Source: Rhodospirillaceae bacterium
Lineage (GTDB): Bacteria > Pseudomonadota > Alphaproteobacteria > Rhodospirillales > Rhodospirillaceae
Length of the DNA: 5,050 nt
Assembly (NCBI GenBank): GCA_016937315.1
Contig: JAFGWD010000171.1
Coordinates: forward strand, 1-5,050
Direction of reading: 5' to 3'
The position numbers were made by a program, and so were the translations under genes. Numbering within the stretch: position 1 is the stretch's first letter; each line of letters begins with the position of its first letter. Under the pieces are notes generated by a model that worked only from the letters and a program-made list of their open reading frames with translations, did no database searches and was not told the origin of the DNA. Shown here piece by piece: positions 1 through 5,050 of the stretch.

Positions 1-6
1 CGCCAC

Positions 7-49
7 GGCAACGGAGGGTGCGTCAGAGAGTGTCGCACACCACGTTGCC
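7..49. repeat. Imperfect inverted repeat downstream of the lyase gene
   Basis: Arms GGCAACG (7-13) and CGTTGCC (43-49) are perfectly complementary. Inside them GTGCG (18-22) pairs with CGCAC (34-38), leaving a symmetric 4/4 internal loop and an 11-base apical loop. It lies about 40 bases past the lyase stop codon and could form a hairpin in the 3' end of that transcript. No T-run follows on either strand, so it does not meet the usual pattern of an intrinsic terminator. The rest of 1-86 shows no start codon with a ribosome binding site and no recognisable protein. Chance pairing is possible. Confidence 0.25.
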
Positions 50-86
50 AAAGATTGCAGCCAGGGGGCAGAGGCGTGCGAGGAAT

Positions 87-1451
87 TCATCCCTCCGCCT
101 CCCTGACCGCACGAGCCAGAGCATCAACGACGACACCCGACAGGCCCGTATAGTTTTCGGGTTTCAAAGCCTCAGTCAGTTCCGTAAGGTCACAAACGTC
201 GGAAACCCGTGCATCAGCAAGCAACAGATCCAACATCGGACGCTTGGCTTCCAATGCCTTTAGGGAAACCTGATGCACCACCTCATGCGCGACACCAAGC
301 GGCATCGCTTTTGCCAAAACAAACATCACCCGCTCGGACAACAACACGCCCTTCAACTGGTTCAAGTTCTCCAGCATACGGTCACGGTTGACATTCAAGC
401 CCGACAGAACTTTGTGCAGTTGCGCCAACATTGCCGCCGCCAAGCAGAAGGTTTCAGGAACCTTCACCCACTCGGCACGCCAGACACTGCCATCGCGTTC
501 GTTCAATGGCGTCATCAACTCCGCCATCACATCGGCATTGCCGCGCACAATCGACGCTAAGGACCGCACCCATTCACTGCCGATGGGATTCAGTTTGTGC
601 GGCATGGTGCTGGAACCGATGGTGTCCTTGGTATAGGCCTCGGCCAGTTCACCAATCTCAGTCATGCAGGAAATATAGATTTCCTGTGCAATACGCGCCG
701 ATGTTCCTGCAATCAGAGACATCGCATTGGTCATTTCGGCCAATCGATCACGCTGAGCGTGCCACCACGTGCGGGGAGCCCCCAAGCCCAAAATGCGGCA
801 GGTCCGGTTCTGAACCTCCACCCCCTGTTCGCCCCATGCGGCATAGGTGCCAATGGCACCCGACATGTTGCCCACCAGGCACCGTGCCTTCAGTTCCCGC
901 CACCGGTCACGGTTGCGATCCATTTCATCCAACCAGCCCGCGACCTTCAGGCCGAACGTAAAGGGCAAGGCGTGGTTGCCATGAGAACGGGCAACCATCA
1001 AGGTATCGCGGTGGGTTTCCATCAGGGACAACAGAACCGCAATCACGTCATCCAACTGCCGCTCAATCACCACATGGGCGCGTGCCACAGTCAGCATCGT
1101 GGCGCTGTCCAAAATATCTTGCGTCGTGGCACCATAATGCAGCCACGTCTGGTGCGGCTCACCGATGTTGAGACGATACTCCCGCAACACCCCCAACAAG
1201 GTATGAGCCGTTTCCTTGCCATGTTCCTGAACTTTTTTGATGTCGATCAGGCGCACATCGGCCTTGGCCCGGATCACTTTAGCCGCCTCGGCTGGGATCA
1301 TGCCGATTTCGGCCTGGGCTTCGGCCAGCGCCGCTTCCACATCCAGCCACGCCTGCACAAAAGCATCGGCCTGAAAGATCTCCCGCATGTCCGGGGTGCT
1401 GGTCATGCCCTTAAAGAGGGGTGCATCCATCGGGTGAACGATATCCATCAT
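87..1451 (-). CDS. Fumarase/aspartase-superfamily lyase (adenylosuccinate lyase / carboxymuconate cycloisomerase-like)
   Basis: Encodes about 454 residues, the normal length for this superfamily of homotetrameric cytoplasmic enzymes, which usually eliminate fumarate from a succinyl compound. The three conserved regions are visible: HYGATTQD (105-112), ARSHGNHALPFTFG (154-167) and the signature loop GSSTMPHKLNP (279-289), whose second serine (281) should be the catalytic base. HAQRDRLAEM (231-240) and the C-terminal part with LLSERVMFVLA and PENYTGLSG resemble the 3-carboxy-cis,cis-muconate cycloisomerase / adenylosuccinate lyase C-terminal domain. The N-terminus (APLFKGMTSTPDMREIF) also fits the cycloisomerase-like branch better than housekeeping PurB. 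No other protocatechuate-pathway gene is adjacent, so a true cycloisomerase is not supported; an amine- or amino acid-releasing lyase is equally possible. Family is near certain, substrate unknown. The start is uncertain: GTG at 1457 lies only 4 bases from the AAGGA site, while ATG at 1451 has 10 bases and is preferred. It is probably co-regulated with the aminotransferase upstream. Confidence 0.9.
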   Translation of the reverse strand: MMDIVHPMDAPLFKGMTSTPDMREIFQADAFVQAWLDVEAALAEAQAEIGMIPAEAAKVIRAKADVRLIDIKKVQEHGKETAHTLLGVLREYRLNIGEPHQTWLHYGATTQDILDSATMLTVARAHVVIERQLDDVIAVLLSLMETHRDTLMVARSHGNHALPFTFGLKVAGWLDEMDRNRDRWRELKARCLVGNMSGAIGTYAAWGEQGVEVQNRTCRILGLGAPRTWWHAQRDRLAEMTNAMSLIAGTSARIAQEIYISCMTEIGELAEAYTKDTIGSSTMPHKLNPIGSEWVRSLASIVRGNADVMAELMTPLNERDGSVWRAEWVKVPETFCLAAAMLAQLHKVLSGLNVNRDRMLENLNQLKGVLLSERVMFVLAKAMPLGVAHEVVHQVSLKALEAKRPMLDLLLADARVSDVCDLTELTEALKPENYTGLSGVVVDALARAVREAEG

Positions 1452-1461
1452 ACCCACGAAG

Positions 1462-1466
1462 TCCTT
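1462..1466 (-). promoter_or_regulatory. Ribosome binding site of the lyase gene
   Basis: AAGGA on the minus strand, preceded by a run of A. It is 10 bases from ATG at 1451 and 4 bases from an in-frame GTG at 1457. Once the missing part of the full Shine-Dalgarno consensus is allowed for, the ATG distance is the more usual one. This is the basis for the chosen start, which changes the protein by only two residues. Confidence 0.5.
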
Positions 1467-1502
1467 TTTTACGCAGATTATGCGTGCTTTCCAATAAATA
1501 AC

Positions 1503-1531
1503 ACAAAATCACGCGGCAATCCGCCAGTCAA
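1503..1531 (-). promoter_or_regulatory. Weak promoter candidate for the lyase gene
   Basis: In the gap between the aminotransferase stop and the lyase start, the minus strand carries TTGACT (1531-1526), five of six matches to the -35 consensus. After exactly 17 bases comes TTTTGT (1508-1503), only three of six matches to the -10 consensus. A small GCGG/CCGC dyad (1513-1524) sits in the spacer. The rest of the gap is AT-rich with no open frame. The gap is longer than usual inside a tight operon, so either read-through from the aminotransferase promoter or this internal promoter could drive the lyase. Confidence 0.25.
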
Positions 1532-1573
1532 GCACAACAAAGTTTGTGTGGTTAAGGCGATAAGCCTCTCCCC

Positions 1574-2773
1574 TCACGTCAACTTCGCGCAAGCGGCCCC
1601 GATGCGTCGGCAAGCCTCTTCCAAGGTCTTGGTATCAACCGCGAAAGATACCCGGAAGAACGGCGACAAACCGAACGCCGCGCCCGGAACCATCGCAACA
1701 CCTTCGTTCAGCAAATAGGTGGCAACCTCTGGATCGGAGGACAGAACCTCCCCATCAGGCGTGGTTTTCCCGATCAAGTCCGCGCACGAGACATAGACGT
1801 AGAAGGCGCCTTCCGGGGTTTCCGCTTTCAGTCCGGGAATCGCCTGGATCCGCTTCACCACCAAATCGCGGCGTTCCTGAAAAATCGCCCGCTGGCGCAC
1901 CGCGAACCCCATATCGCCATCAAGGGCCGCAACGCCTGCCCACTGCGACACCTGACACGCGCCACTGGTCGATTGCGATTGATACTTCGTCATGTTTTTG
2001 ATCAGGACCTGAGGCCCCGCGCCATAGCCCAACCGCCAGCCCGTCATGCAAAAGGTTTTAGAGAACCCATTGACGACCAGAGTGCGATCCTTCAGATCCG
2101 GTGCAACGTCAAGAATCGAGTGGAAAACCTTACCGTCGAAGATCAGGTGCTCGTAAATGTCGTCGGAAAGGACCCACACCTGCGGATGACGCCGCAAGAC
2201 CTCTGCCAGCGCCTTCAAAGCGTCAAGCCCCAGAACCGCACCGGAGGGATTGTTGGGATTGTTGAGAATGAGCCACTTGGTCTTCGGCGTAATCGCCGCT
2301 TCCAGACGCTCCGGCGACAGACGGAAGCCTTCTTCCTGCGTGGTCTCGACAACCACCGGGACCCCTTTGCACAAGGCGGTTTCCTCGACATAGCAACCGA
2401 AGTACGGGGCCGGAATGATCACTTCATCACCGGGGTCCAACGTCACCGCCAGAGCATTAAAGATCACCTGCTTCGCACCGGCGCTGACGATCACCCGATC
2501 CGGAGTATAATCCATATCGTTTTCACGCTTGAGCTTGCGGCAAATCGCCTCACGCAGGGGCAAAATACCAGGAATCGGCGGATACTTGGTCTTGCCCTCG
2601 ACAATCGCGCGAATCCCCGCCAACTGTACATGCTGCGGCGTCGGGAAGTCCGGCTCACCCGCTGACAAGCTGATGATGTCCTTACCCTGCTGTTTCAGCT
2701 CCGTCGCCCGTGCCGACACCACCGAAGATGCCGACTGTTTGATACAGCTCATGTGTTCTGCGATCATCGTCAT
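1574..2773 (-). CDS. Class I PLP-dependent aminotransferase, aspartate aminotransferase type
   Basis: Encodes 399 residues of a fold type I, subclass Ib-like aminotransferase, a cytoplasmic homodimer moving amino groups between an amino acid and a keto acid. Visible landmarks: SLSAGEPDFPTP (35-46), SAGAKQ (97-102), NNPNNPSG (171-178) with the PLP-contacting Asn175, SDDIYE (203-208) with Asp204 (pyridine nitrogen) and Tyr207, the Schiff-base lysine Lys239 in NGFSKTF, Arg247 in TGWRLGYG (phosphate contact), and Arg374 in FFRVSFA, which should bind the substrate alpha-carboxylate. Lys101 falls where subclass Ib aspartate aminotransferases have the lysine that recognises the distal carboxylate, consistent with aspartate or another dicarboxylic substrate. 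All key residues are intact. The start at 2773 was chosen because GGGAG lies 6 bases upstream. An in-frame ATG at 2797 would add eight residues but has GGAG abutting it, and ATG at 2767 is less well spaced. It is first in a probable unit with the lyase, divergent from the LysR gene. Exact substrate is inferred only. Confidence 0.93.
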   Translation of the reverse strand: MTMIAEHMSCIKQSASSVVSARATELKQQGKDIISLSAGEPDFPTPQHVQLAGIRAIVEGKTKYPPIPGILPLREAICRKLKRENDMDYTPDRVIVSAGAKQVIFNALAVTLDPGDEVIIPAPYFGCYVEETALCKGVPVVVETTQEEGFRLSPERLEAAITPKTKWLILNNPNNPSGAVLGLDALKALAEVLRRHPQVWVLSDDIYEHLIFDGKVFHSILDVAPDLKDRTLVVNGFSKTFCMTGWRLGYGAGPQVLIKNMTKYQSQSTSGACQVSQWAGVAALDGDMGFAVRQRAIFQERRDLVVKRIQAIPGLKAETPEGAFYVYVSCADLIGKTTPDGEVLSSDPEVATYLLNEGVAMVPGAAFGLSPFFRVSFAVDTKTLEEACRRIGAACAKLT

Positions 2774-2779
2774 GTTCCA

Positions 2780-2784
2780 CTCCC
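2780..2784 (-). promoter_or_regulatory. Ribosome binding site that sets the aminotransferase start
   Basis: GGGAG on the minus strand, 6 bases before ATG at 2773. The longer in-frame ATG at 2797 has its GGAG directly touching the start codon, which is too close to work. The family also normally starts a few residues before the conserved segment corresponding to HMSCIKQSAS. Confidence 0.65.
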
Positions 2785-2825
2785 GACCCGTTGCCATCTC
2801 CGCGCTGCGCTACTGCCCAAACGGA

Positions 2826-2873
2826 TAGGCATCATTCTTTTTTGCCTACATTTTGAACACGCCGTTTTTGGCG
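2826..2873 (-). promoter_or_regulatory. Two inverted repeats in the predicted aminotransferase leader
   Basis: The predicted untranslated leader of the aminotransferase contains TAGGCA (2826-2831) paired with TGCCTA (2843-2848) across 11 bases, and CGCC (2860-2863) paired with GGCG (2870-2873) across 6 bases. Both could fold as short RNA hairpins. Neither is followed on the minus strand by a T-run, and I recognise no riboswitch or leader peptide. A role in transcript control or stability is possible but unproven. Confidence 0.25.
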
Positions 2874-2894
2874 CTTAAAAAATAGTACGATAGG

Positions 2895-2923
2895 AATAAA
2901 ATTCGTGATAACGAATTTGTCTA
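2895..2923 (-). promoter_or_regulatory. Promoter candidate for the aminotransferase gene
   Basis: On the minus strand TAGACA (2923-2918; five of six matches to the -35 consensus) is followed after exactly 17 bases by TTTATT (2900-2895; four of six matches to the -10 consensus). It would start transcription near 2888, giving a leader of about 115 bases. Nearly the whole 20-base palindrome at 2899-2918 fills the spacer, so a protein bound there would directly affect RNA polymerase. A second possible -10, TACTAT (2887-2882), lies further downstream with TTATCA 18 bases before it. Confidence 0.4.
2899..2918. promoter_or_regulatory. 20-base palindromic operator candidate
   Basis: AAATTCGT and ACGAATTT are perfect 8-base inverted arms around GATA. 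The site lies in the divergent control region between the aminotransferase and the LysR regulator, within the spacer of the predicted aminotransferase promoter. Perfect dyad symmetry of this length in a divergent LysR region is typical of a regulator binding site. The likely binder is the adjacent LysR protein, by inference. Confidence 0.5.
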
Positions 2924-2933
2924 ATTGTTATCA
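2906..2933. promoter_or_regulatory. Second inverted repeat, TGATAAC-N14-GTTATCA
   Basis: Perfect 7-base arms at 2906-2912 and 2927-2933 have their centres about 21 bases apart, roughly two helical turns. AATT occurs near the inner side of each arm, extending the near-symmetry. The left arm overlaps the 20-base palindrome, and the right arm's last base touches the next repeat. This arrangement suits two dimers of a tetrameric LysR-type protein, but no binding data can be read from the sequence. Confidence 0.4.
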
Positions 2934-2947
2934 TAAGCTTTGCTTAT
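2933..2947. promoter_or_regulatory. LysR-type box with T-N11-A symmetry
   Basis: ATAAGCTTTGCTTAT is a perfect dyad with 6-base arms around TTT. It fits the LysR-family T-N11-A rule exactly, with T at 2934 and A at 2946. It overlaps the putative -10 element of the LysR gene (TATAAA, 2945-2950), as expected for negative autoregulation. Of the three inverted repeats here it matches the general LysR box best. Confidence 0.5.
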
Positions 2948-2950
2948 AAA
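2945..2950 (+). promoter_or_regulatory. Possible -10 element for the LysR gene
   Basis: TATAAA matches five of six positions of the -10 consensus and lies 19 bases before the chosen start codon. The expected -35 position holds only a poor match (TAATTG, 2922-2927), which would fit a promoter that is weak or needs an activator. A transcript from here would have a leader of about 13 bases. Confidence 0.35.
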
Positions 2951-2969
2951 CTGCGTGGGGTGTCCGGCT

Positions 2970-3857
2970 ATGGACTTGAGAAAATTAGAAACCCTGATTG
3001 CCGTGGCGGAATACGGCTCATTTTCCCGCGCCGCCTTGGCGGTGAATCTGACGCAATCCGCCGTCAGTCAACAGATGAGCGATCTGGAACACCAGTTACG
3101 CATCGCCCTATTCGACCGCACCACACGCCCCCCCCGCCTGACCAAAGTCGGGCGTATGTATCTGGAAACCGCACGCTCGATCCTGAACACCCATACCCTG
3201 TTCATGGAACGCCATAGCCGCATTGGCATCACCGGGAATCTGGCCATCGGCGCGGTGCGTAGTGCCTTGTCCGCAGGCCTGCCCGAGGCCTTACACGCGC
3301 TCAAGCAGAACTATCCCGGTCTATCCTTGCGCCTGCTCGGCAGCGGGCGATTGACCACGGAACTCACGGAAGAGGTCAAGGCCGGGCGATTAGACACCGC
3401 CCTGGTGGTTGGCCCCCCTCCCGAGTCGCGTGATCTTTTATGGAAGTCTTATGCCATCGAACGCTTTTACGTCATCGCTCCGCGAGGCACCCCCGGACTG
3501 AGCGACAGCGAGGTCTTGCTCTCCGCCCCCTACTTACGGTTCGTCCCAACGCTCCCTAGCGAACACCAAATTGATGCCGTCATCGAACGGCAAGGGCTGG
3601 AATTAAAAGCAGAAATGGAGCTGGACACTTTCGAGGCGATCGTTCTGATGGTATCCGCCGGTCTGGGAGCCGGAATCGTGCCTGGACTTTACATCCCCCG
3701 CGCCCGCCAACAACACTTGCGGGTGGTTCCGTTCGGCGACCACACCCTAACCCGCGAACTCGGCATTATCGCCAAACGACAGAACAAAAAAATTGAACTG
3801 ATCAGTCTGCTGCATACCACTCTCGCACGGATTCGGCGGGATAAGGCAGATGCTTAA
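2970..3857 (+). CDS. LysR-type transcriptional regulator
   Basis: Encodes 295 residues, the usual size for this family of DNA-binding proteins, which typically act as tetramers. Residues 3-62 form the winged helix-turn-helix, with the hallmark segment GSFSRAALAVNLTQSAVSQQ (16-35) and the wing ending near LTKVGRMYLETA. A linker helix follows, and residues from about 90 to 288 form the periplasmic-binding-protein-like effector domain, with GNLAIGAVRSALSAGLPEAL at its start and VSAGLGAGIVPG (228-239) further on. The reading frame may open at TTG 2940, but that codon has no ribosome binding site and falls inside the LysR box. ATG at 2970 gives the classic MDLRKLETLIAVAE start, with a modest GGGG 9 bases upstream. 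Divergent orientation relative to the aminotransferase is the standard arrangement for a LysR regulator and its target, so it probably controls the aminotransferase-lyase unit and itself. The inducer is unknown. Confidence 0.93.
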   Translation: MDLRKLETLIAVAEYGSFSRAALAVNLTQSAVSQQMSDLEHQLRIALFDRTTRPPRLTKVGRMYLETARSILNTHTLFMERHSRIGITGNLAIGAVRSALSAGLPEALHALKQNYPGLSLRLLGSGRLTTELTEEVKAGRLDTALVVGPPPESRDLLWKSYAIERFYVIAPRGTPGLSDSEVLLSAPYLRFVPTLPSEHQIDAVIERQGLELKAEMELDTFEAIVLMVSAGLGAGIVPGLYIPRARQQHLRVVPFGDHTLTRELGIIAKRQNKKIELISLLHTTLARIRRDKADA

Positions 3858-3901
3858 CGTTTTTCCGAAGCCACAGGCCAAATCGTCAAAGCCATCCACA
3901 C

Positions 3902-3932
3902 AAAAACAAACCGCCCCGAAAACTCGGGGCGG
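3902..3932 (-). terminator. Intrinsic terminator of the sdh operon
   Basis: CCGCCCCGA (3911-3919) and TCGGGGCGG (3924-3932) form a perfect 9-base GC-rich stem with a 4-base loop. On the minus strand the stem is followed by TTTGTTTTTG, so it is built to stop transcription coming from sdhB, whose stop codon is 34 bases upstream. On the plus strand the stem is followed by TCGACTTATTTG, a poorer tail, but it may still weaken read-through from the convergent LysR gene, which ends 53 bases before the stem. Confidence 0.9.
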
Positions 3933-3965
3933 TCGACTTATTTGACGCTCTGAACGCAGCAAGAC

Positions 3966-4745
3966 TCAGACGACGCGTTCCATCATCAACACCTTCAAAT
4001 CGGCAATCGCCTTCGCCGGGTTCAGGCCACGCGGACAGGCCTTCACGCAGTTCAAAATGGTGTGGCAGCGATACAACTTGAACGGATCTTCAAGATCATC
4101 CAAACGCTCACCCTGCGCTTCGTCACGGCTGTCCAAAACCCAACGCGCCGCTTGCAACAGAATGGTTGGACCGAGATAACGGTGGCCGTTCCACCAATAG
4201 CTGGGGCACGACGTCGCACAACAGAAACACAGCACACATTCCCACAAACCATCCAATTTTGCGCGTTCTTCGGGAGACTGCAAACGCTCTTGTTTCGGCA
4301 TCGGGGTCCGCGACTTCATCCACGGCTCAATGCTGGCATACTGTGCATACAGATGGTCAACGTCGCAGACCAGATCCTTGATGACTTCAAGATGTGGCAA
4401 CGGATAGATCTTCACCGGCCCCTTGACATCAGCAATCGGCTTCAAACACGCCAGAGTATTGATACCGTCAATACACATCGCGCAACTGCCACAAATGCCT
4501 TCGCGGCAAGACCGACGGAACGTAAGAGTCGGATCGATGTCGTTCTTGATCTTAACCAGAGCATCCAGAACCATCGGCCCGATTTCATCGAGATCAACTT
4601 CGAAGATATCGAGAGTCGGATTCGTTCTCTGATCCGGATCATAGCGATAGATATGAAACTCCCTGACATTCTTGGCGCCGCCCGGAGCCTTGTGGGACTT
4701 GCCGGGCTTGACGCGGGAGTTACGAGGCAAAACGAACTGAACCAT
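3966..4745 (-). CDS. sdhB: Succinate dehydrogenase iron-sulfur subunit
   Basis: Encodes 259 residues, the typical alphaproteobacterial length. This is the electron-transfer subunit of complex II, carrying electrons from the FAD of SdhA to ubiquinone on the cytoplasmic face of the inner membrane. The N-terminal ferredoxin-like domain binds the [2Fe-2S] cluster through Cys80, Cys85, Cys88 and Cys100 (SCREGICGSC and LAC). The C-terminal domain has Cys170, Cys173, Cys176 and Cys237 for [4Fe-4S], and Cys180, Cys227 and Cys233 for [3Fe-4S]. Pro181, Ser182, Trp184, Trp185 and His228 match the SdhB side of the quinone site known in E. coli. All ligands are present; an additional cysteine, Cys91 (SCAMCIDG), stands where many homologues have asparagine. 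GAGGAG lies 5 bases before the ATG, a strong ribosome binding site. It follows sdhA by 45 bases, is last in the operon, and ends before the strong terminator. Confidence 0.98.
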   Translation of the reverse strand: MVQFVLPRNSRVKPGKSHKAPGGAKNVREFHIYRYDPDQRTNPTLDIFEVDLDEIGPMVLDALVKIKNDIDPTLTFRRSCREGICGSCAMCIDGINTLACLKPIADVKGPVKIYPLPHLEVIKDLVCDVDHLYAQYASIEPWMKSRTPMPKQERLQSPEERAKLDGLWECVLCFCCATSCPSYWWNGHRYLGPTILLQAARWVLDSRDEAQGERLDDLEDPFKLYRCHTILNCVKACPRGLNPAKAIADLKVLMMERVV

Positions 4746-4790
4746 GTTTTCTCCTCGGCATCCGAAAGGACACCCCTTGCAGTCCTAAGG

Positions 4791-5050
4791 TCAATACACG
4801 CGGGCTTTGGGTTCGATGTACGCGACATCCTTAGACAGCGTGTAGGTATGAACCGGACGATAGTCCAACTTGACGCGGTACTTATCATCGCACCACGCCA
4901 GGGTGTGCTTCATCCACTCGGCGTCATCGCGGCTCGAGAAATCTTCCCGCGCATGTGCGCCACGACTTTCATGACGCGCTTCAGCCCCAACGATGGTGGT
5001 CTGAGCACAAATCATCAGGTTCTCCAACTCCATCGCCTCAGCAAGGTCAG
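4791..5050 (-). CDS. sdhA: Succinate dehydrogenase flavoprotein subunit, C-terminal part (cut by window edge)
   Basis: Only the last 85 codons and the stop are in the window; the frame is open to the right edge, so the 5' part, including the FAD-binding and active-site regions, is not visible. The segment matches the C-terminal flavoprotein domain of SdhA: LAEAMELENLMICAQ, then ESRGAHAREDFSSRDDAEWMKHT, VKLDYRPVHT, and the typical ending YIEPKARVY. An internal ATG at 5033 is within the conserved helix and is not the real start. SdhA carries covalent FAD and oxidises succinate to fumarate. It directly precedes sdhB on the same strand, as in the usual sdhCDAB operon, with sdhC and sdhD expected beyond the right edge. 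Confidence 0.96.
   Translation of the reverse strand, partial: DLAEAMELENLMICAQTTIVGAEARHESRGAHAREDFSSRDDAEWMKHTLAWCDDKYRVKLDYRPVHTYTLSKDVAYIEPKARVY

Noticed and set aside
2..106. Plus-strand frame open from the left edge to TGA at 104-106, possibly the tail of a convergent gene
   Set aside because: Only 34 codons, no recognisable C-terminus, a proline-rich end, and overlap with the lyase 3' end. The other two plus frames are equally open, so there is no support for a gene.
87..1451. Naming the lyase purB or pcaB
   Set aside because: The motifs are mixed and the neighbours belong to neither purine synthesis nor the protocatechuate pathway, so a specific symbol would overstate what is known.
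597..1718. Long plus-strand open frame (373 codons) opposite the lyase gene
   Set aside because: It lies almost wholly antisense to a clearly conserved enzyme, has no recognisable domain, and is rich in His, Gln, Arg and Pro, as expected from reading the opposite strand of a GC-rich gene.
1973..2665. Plus-strand open frame (230 codons) opposite the aminotransferase
   Set aside because: Antisense to an intact conserved gene, with no family resemblance and no convincing ribosome binding site. The coding signal belongs to the minus strand.
2940..2969. Extended TTG start for the LysR gene, ten residues longer
   Set aside because: No ribosome binding site, overlap with the LysR box and the -10 candidate, and the extra residues do not match the usual family start. 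ATG at 2970 is better.
3747..3962. Minus-strand 71-codon open frame running through the terminator between lysR and sdhB
   Set aside because: It overlaps the strong hairpin and the end of lysR, begins just past the sdhB stop, and shows no domain or conserved motif.
4442..4888. Minus-strand open frame spanning the sdhA-sdhB junction
   Set aside because: It is out of frame with both sdhA and sdhB, which are unmistakable by sequence, and its translation resembles no known protein.

Overview
The window reads as an ordinary chromosomal stretch from an alphaproteobacterium, probably Rhodospirillales-like. That placement rests on the SdhB sequence (its N-terminal extension and SRVKPGKSHKAPGGAK-type opening), the C-terminus of SdhA, the sdhA-sdhB order, and moderately GC-rich coding sequence with AT-rich intergenic DNA. 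It is an inference from protein style, not a species identification.

Layout: (1) Positions 1-86 lie beyond the last gene on the left; I see no supportable gene there, only an imperfect inverted repeat. (2) A fumarase/aspartase-superfamily lyase (adenylosuccinate lyase / 3-carboxymuconate cycloisomerase type) on the minus strand, about 1451-87. (3) Upstream of it, on the same strand, a class I PLP-dependent aminotransferase of the aspartate aminotransferase type, about 2773-1574. A 122-base gap between the two holds a weak promoter candidate. (4) A 196-base AT-rich divergent control region, 2774-2969, with three inverted repeats and promoter-like elements facing both ways. (5) A LysR-type regulator on the plus strand, 2970-3857. 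(6) A 108-base convergent gap with a strong intrinsic terminator oriented for the minus strand. (7) sdhB (iron-sulfur subunit of succinate dehydrogenase, complex II), complete, 4745-3966. (8) The C-terminal 85 codons of sdhA, the flavoprotein subunit, running off the right edge.

Functional reading: the right side is the 3' end of a housekeeping sdh operon that ends at the terminator. The left side looks like a small catabolic or accessory unit: a LysR regulator divergent from an aminotransferase followed by a superfamily lyase. Enzymes of this lyase superfamily usually release fumarate from a succinyl-N or succinyl-C compound, and aspartate-type aminotransferases interconvert amino and keto acids such as aspartate and oxaloacetate. 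A regulated pathway for an N-substituted aspartate or a related compound is therefore plausible, but the substrate cannot be read from the sequence.

Nothing here is a mobile element, CRISPR array, RNA gene or clearly unprecedented system. The parts most worth a second look are the inverted-repeat array between the aminotransferase and the LysR gene, and the unusual active-site residues of the lyase.
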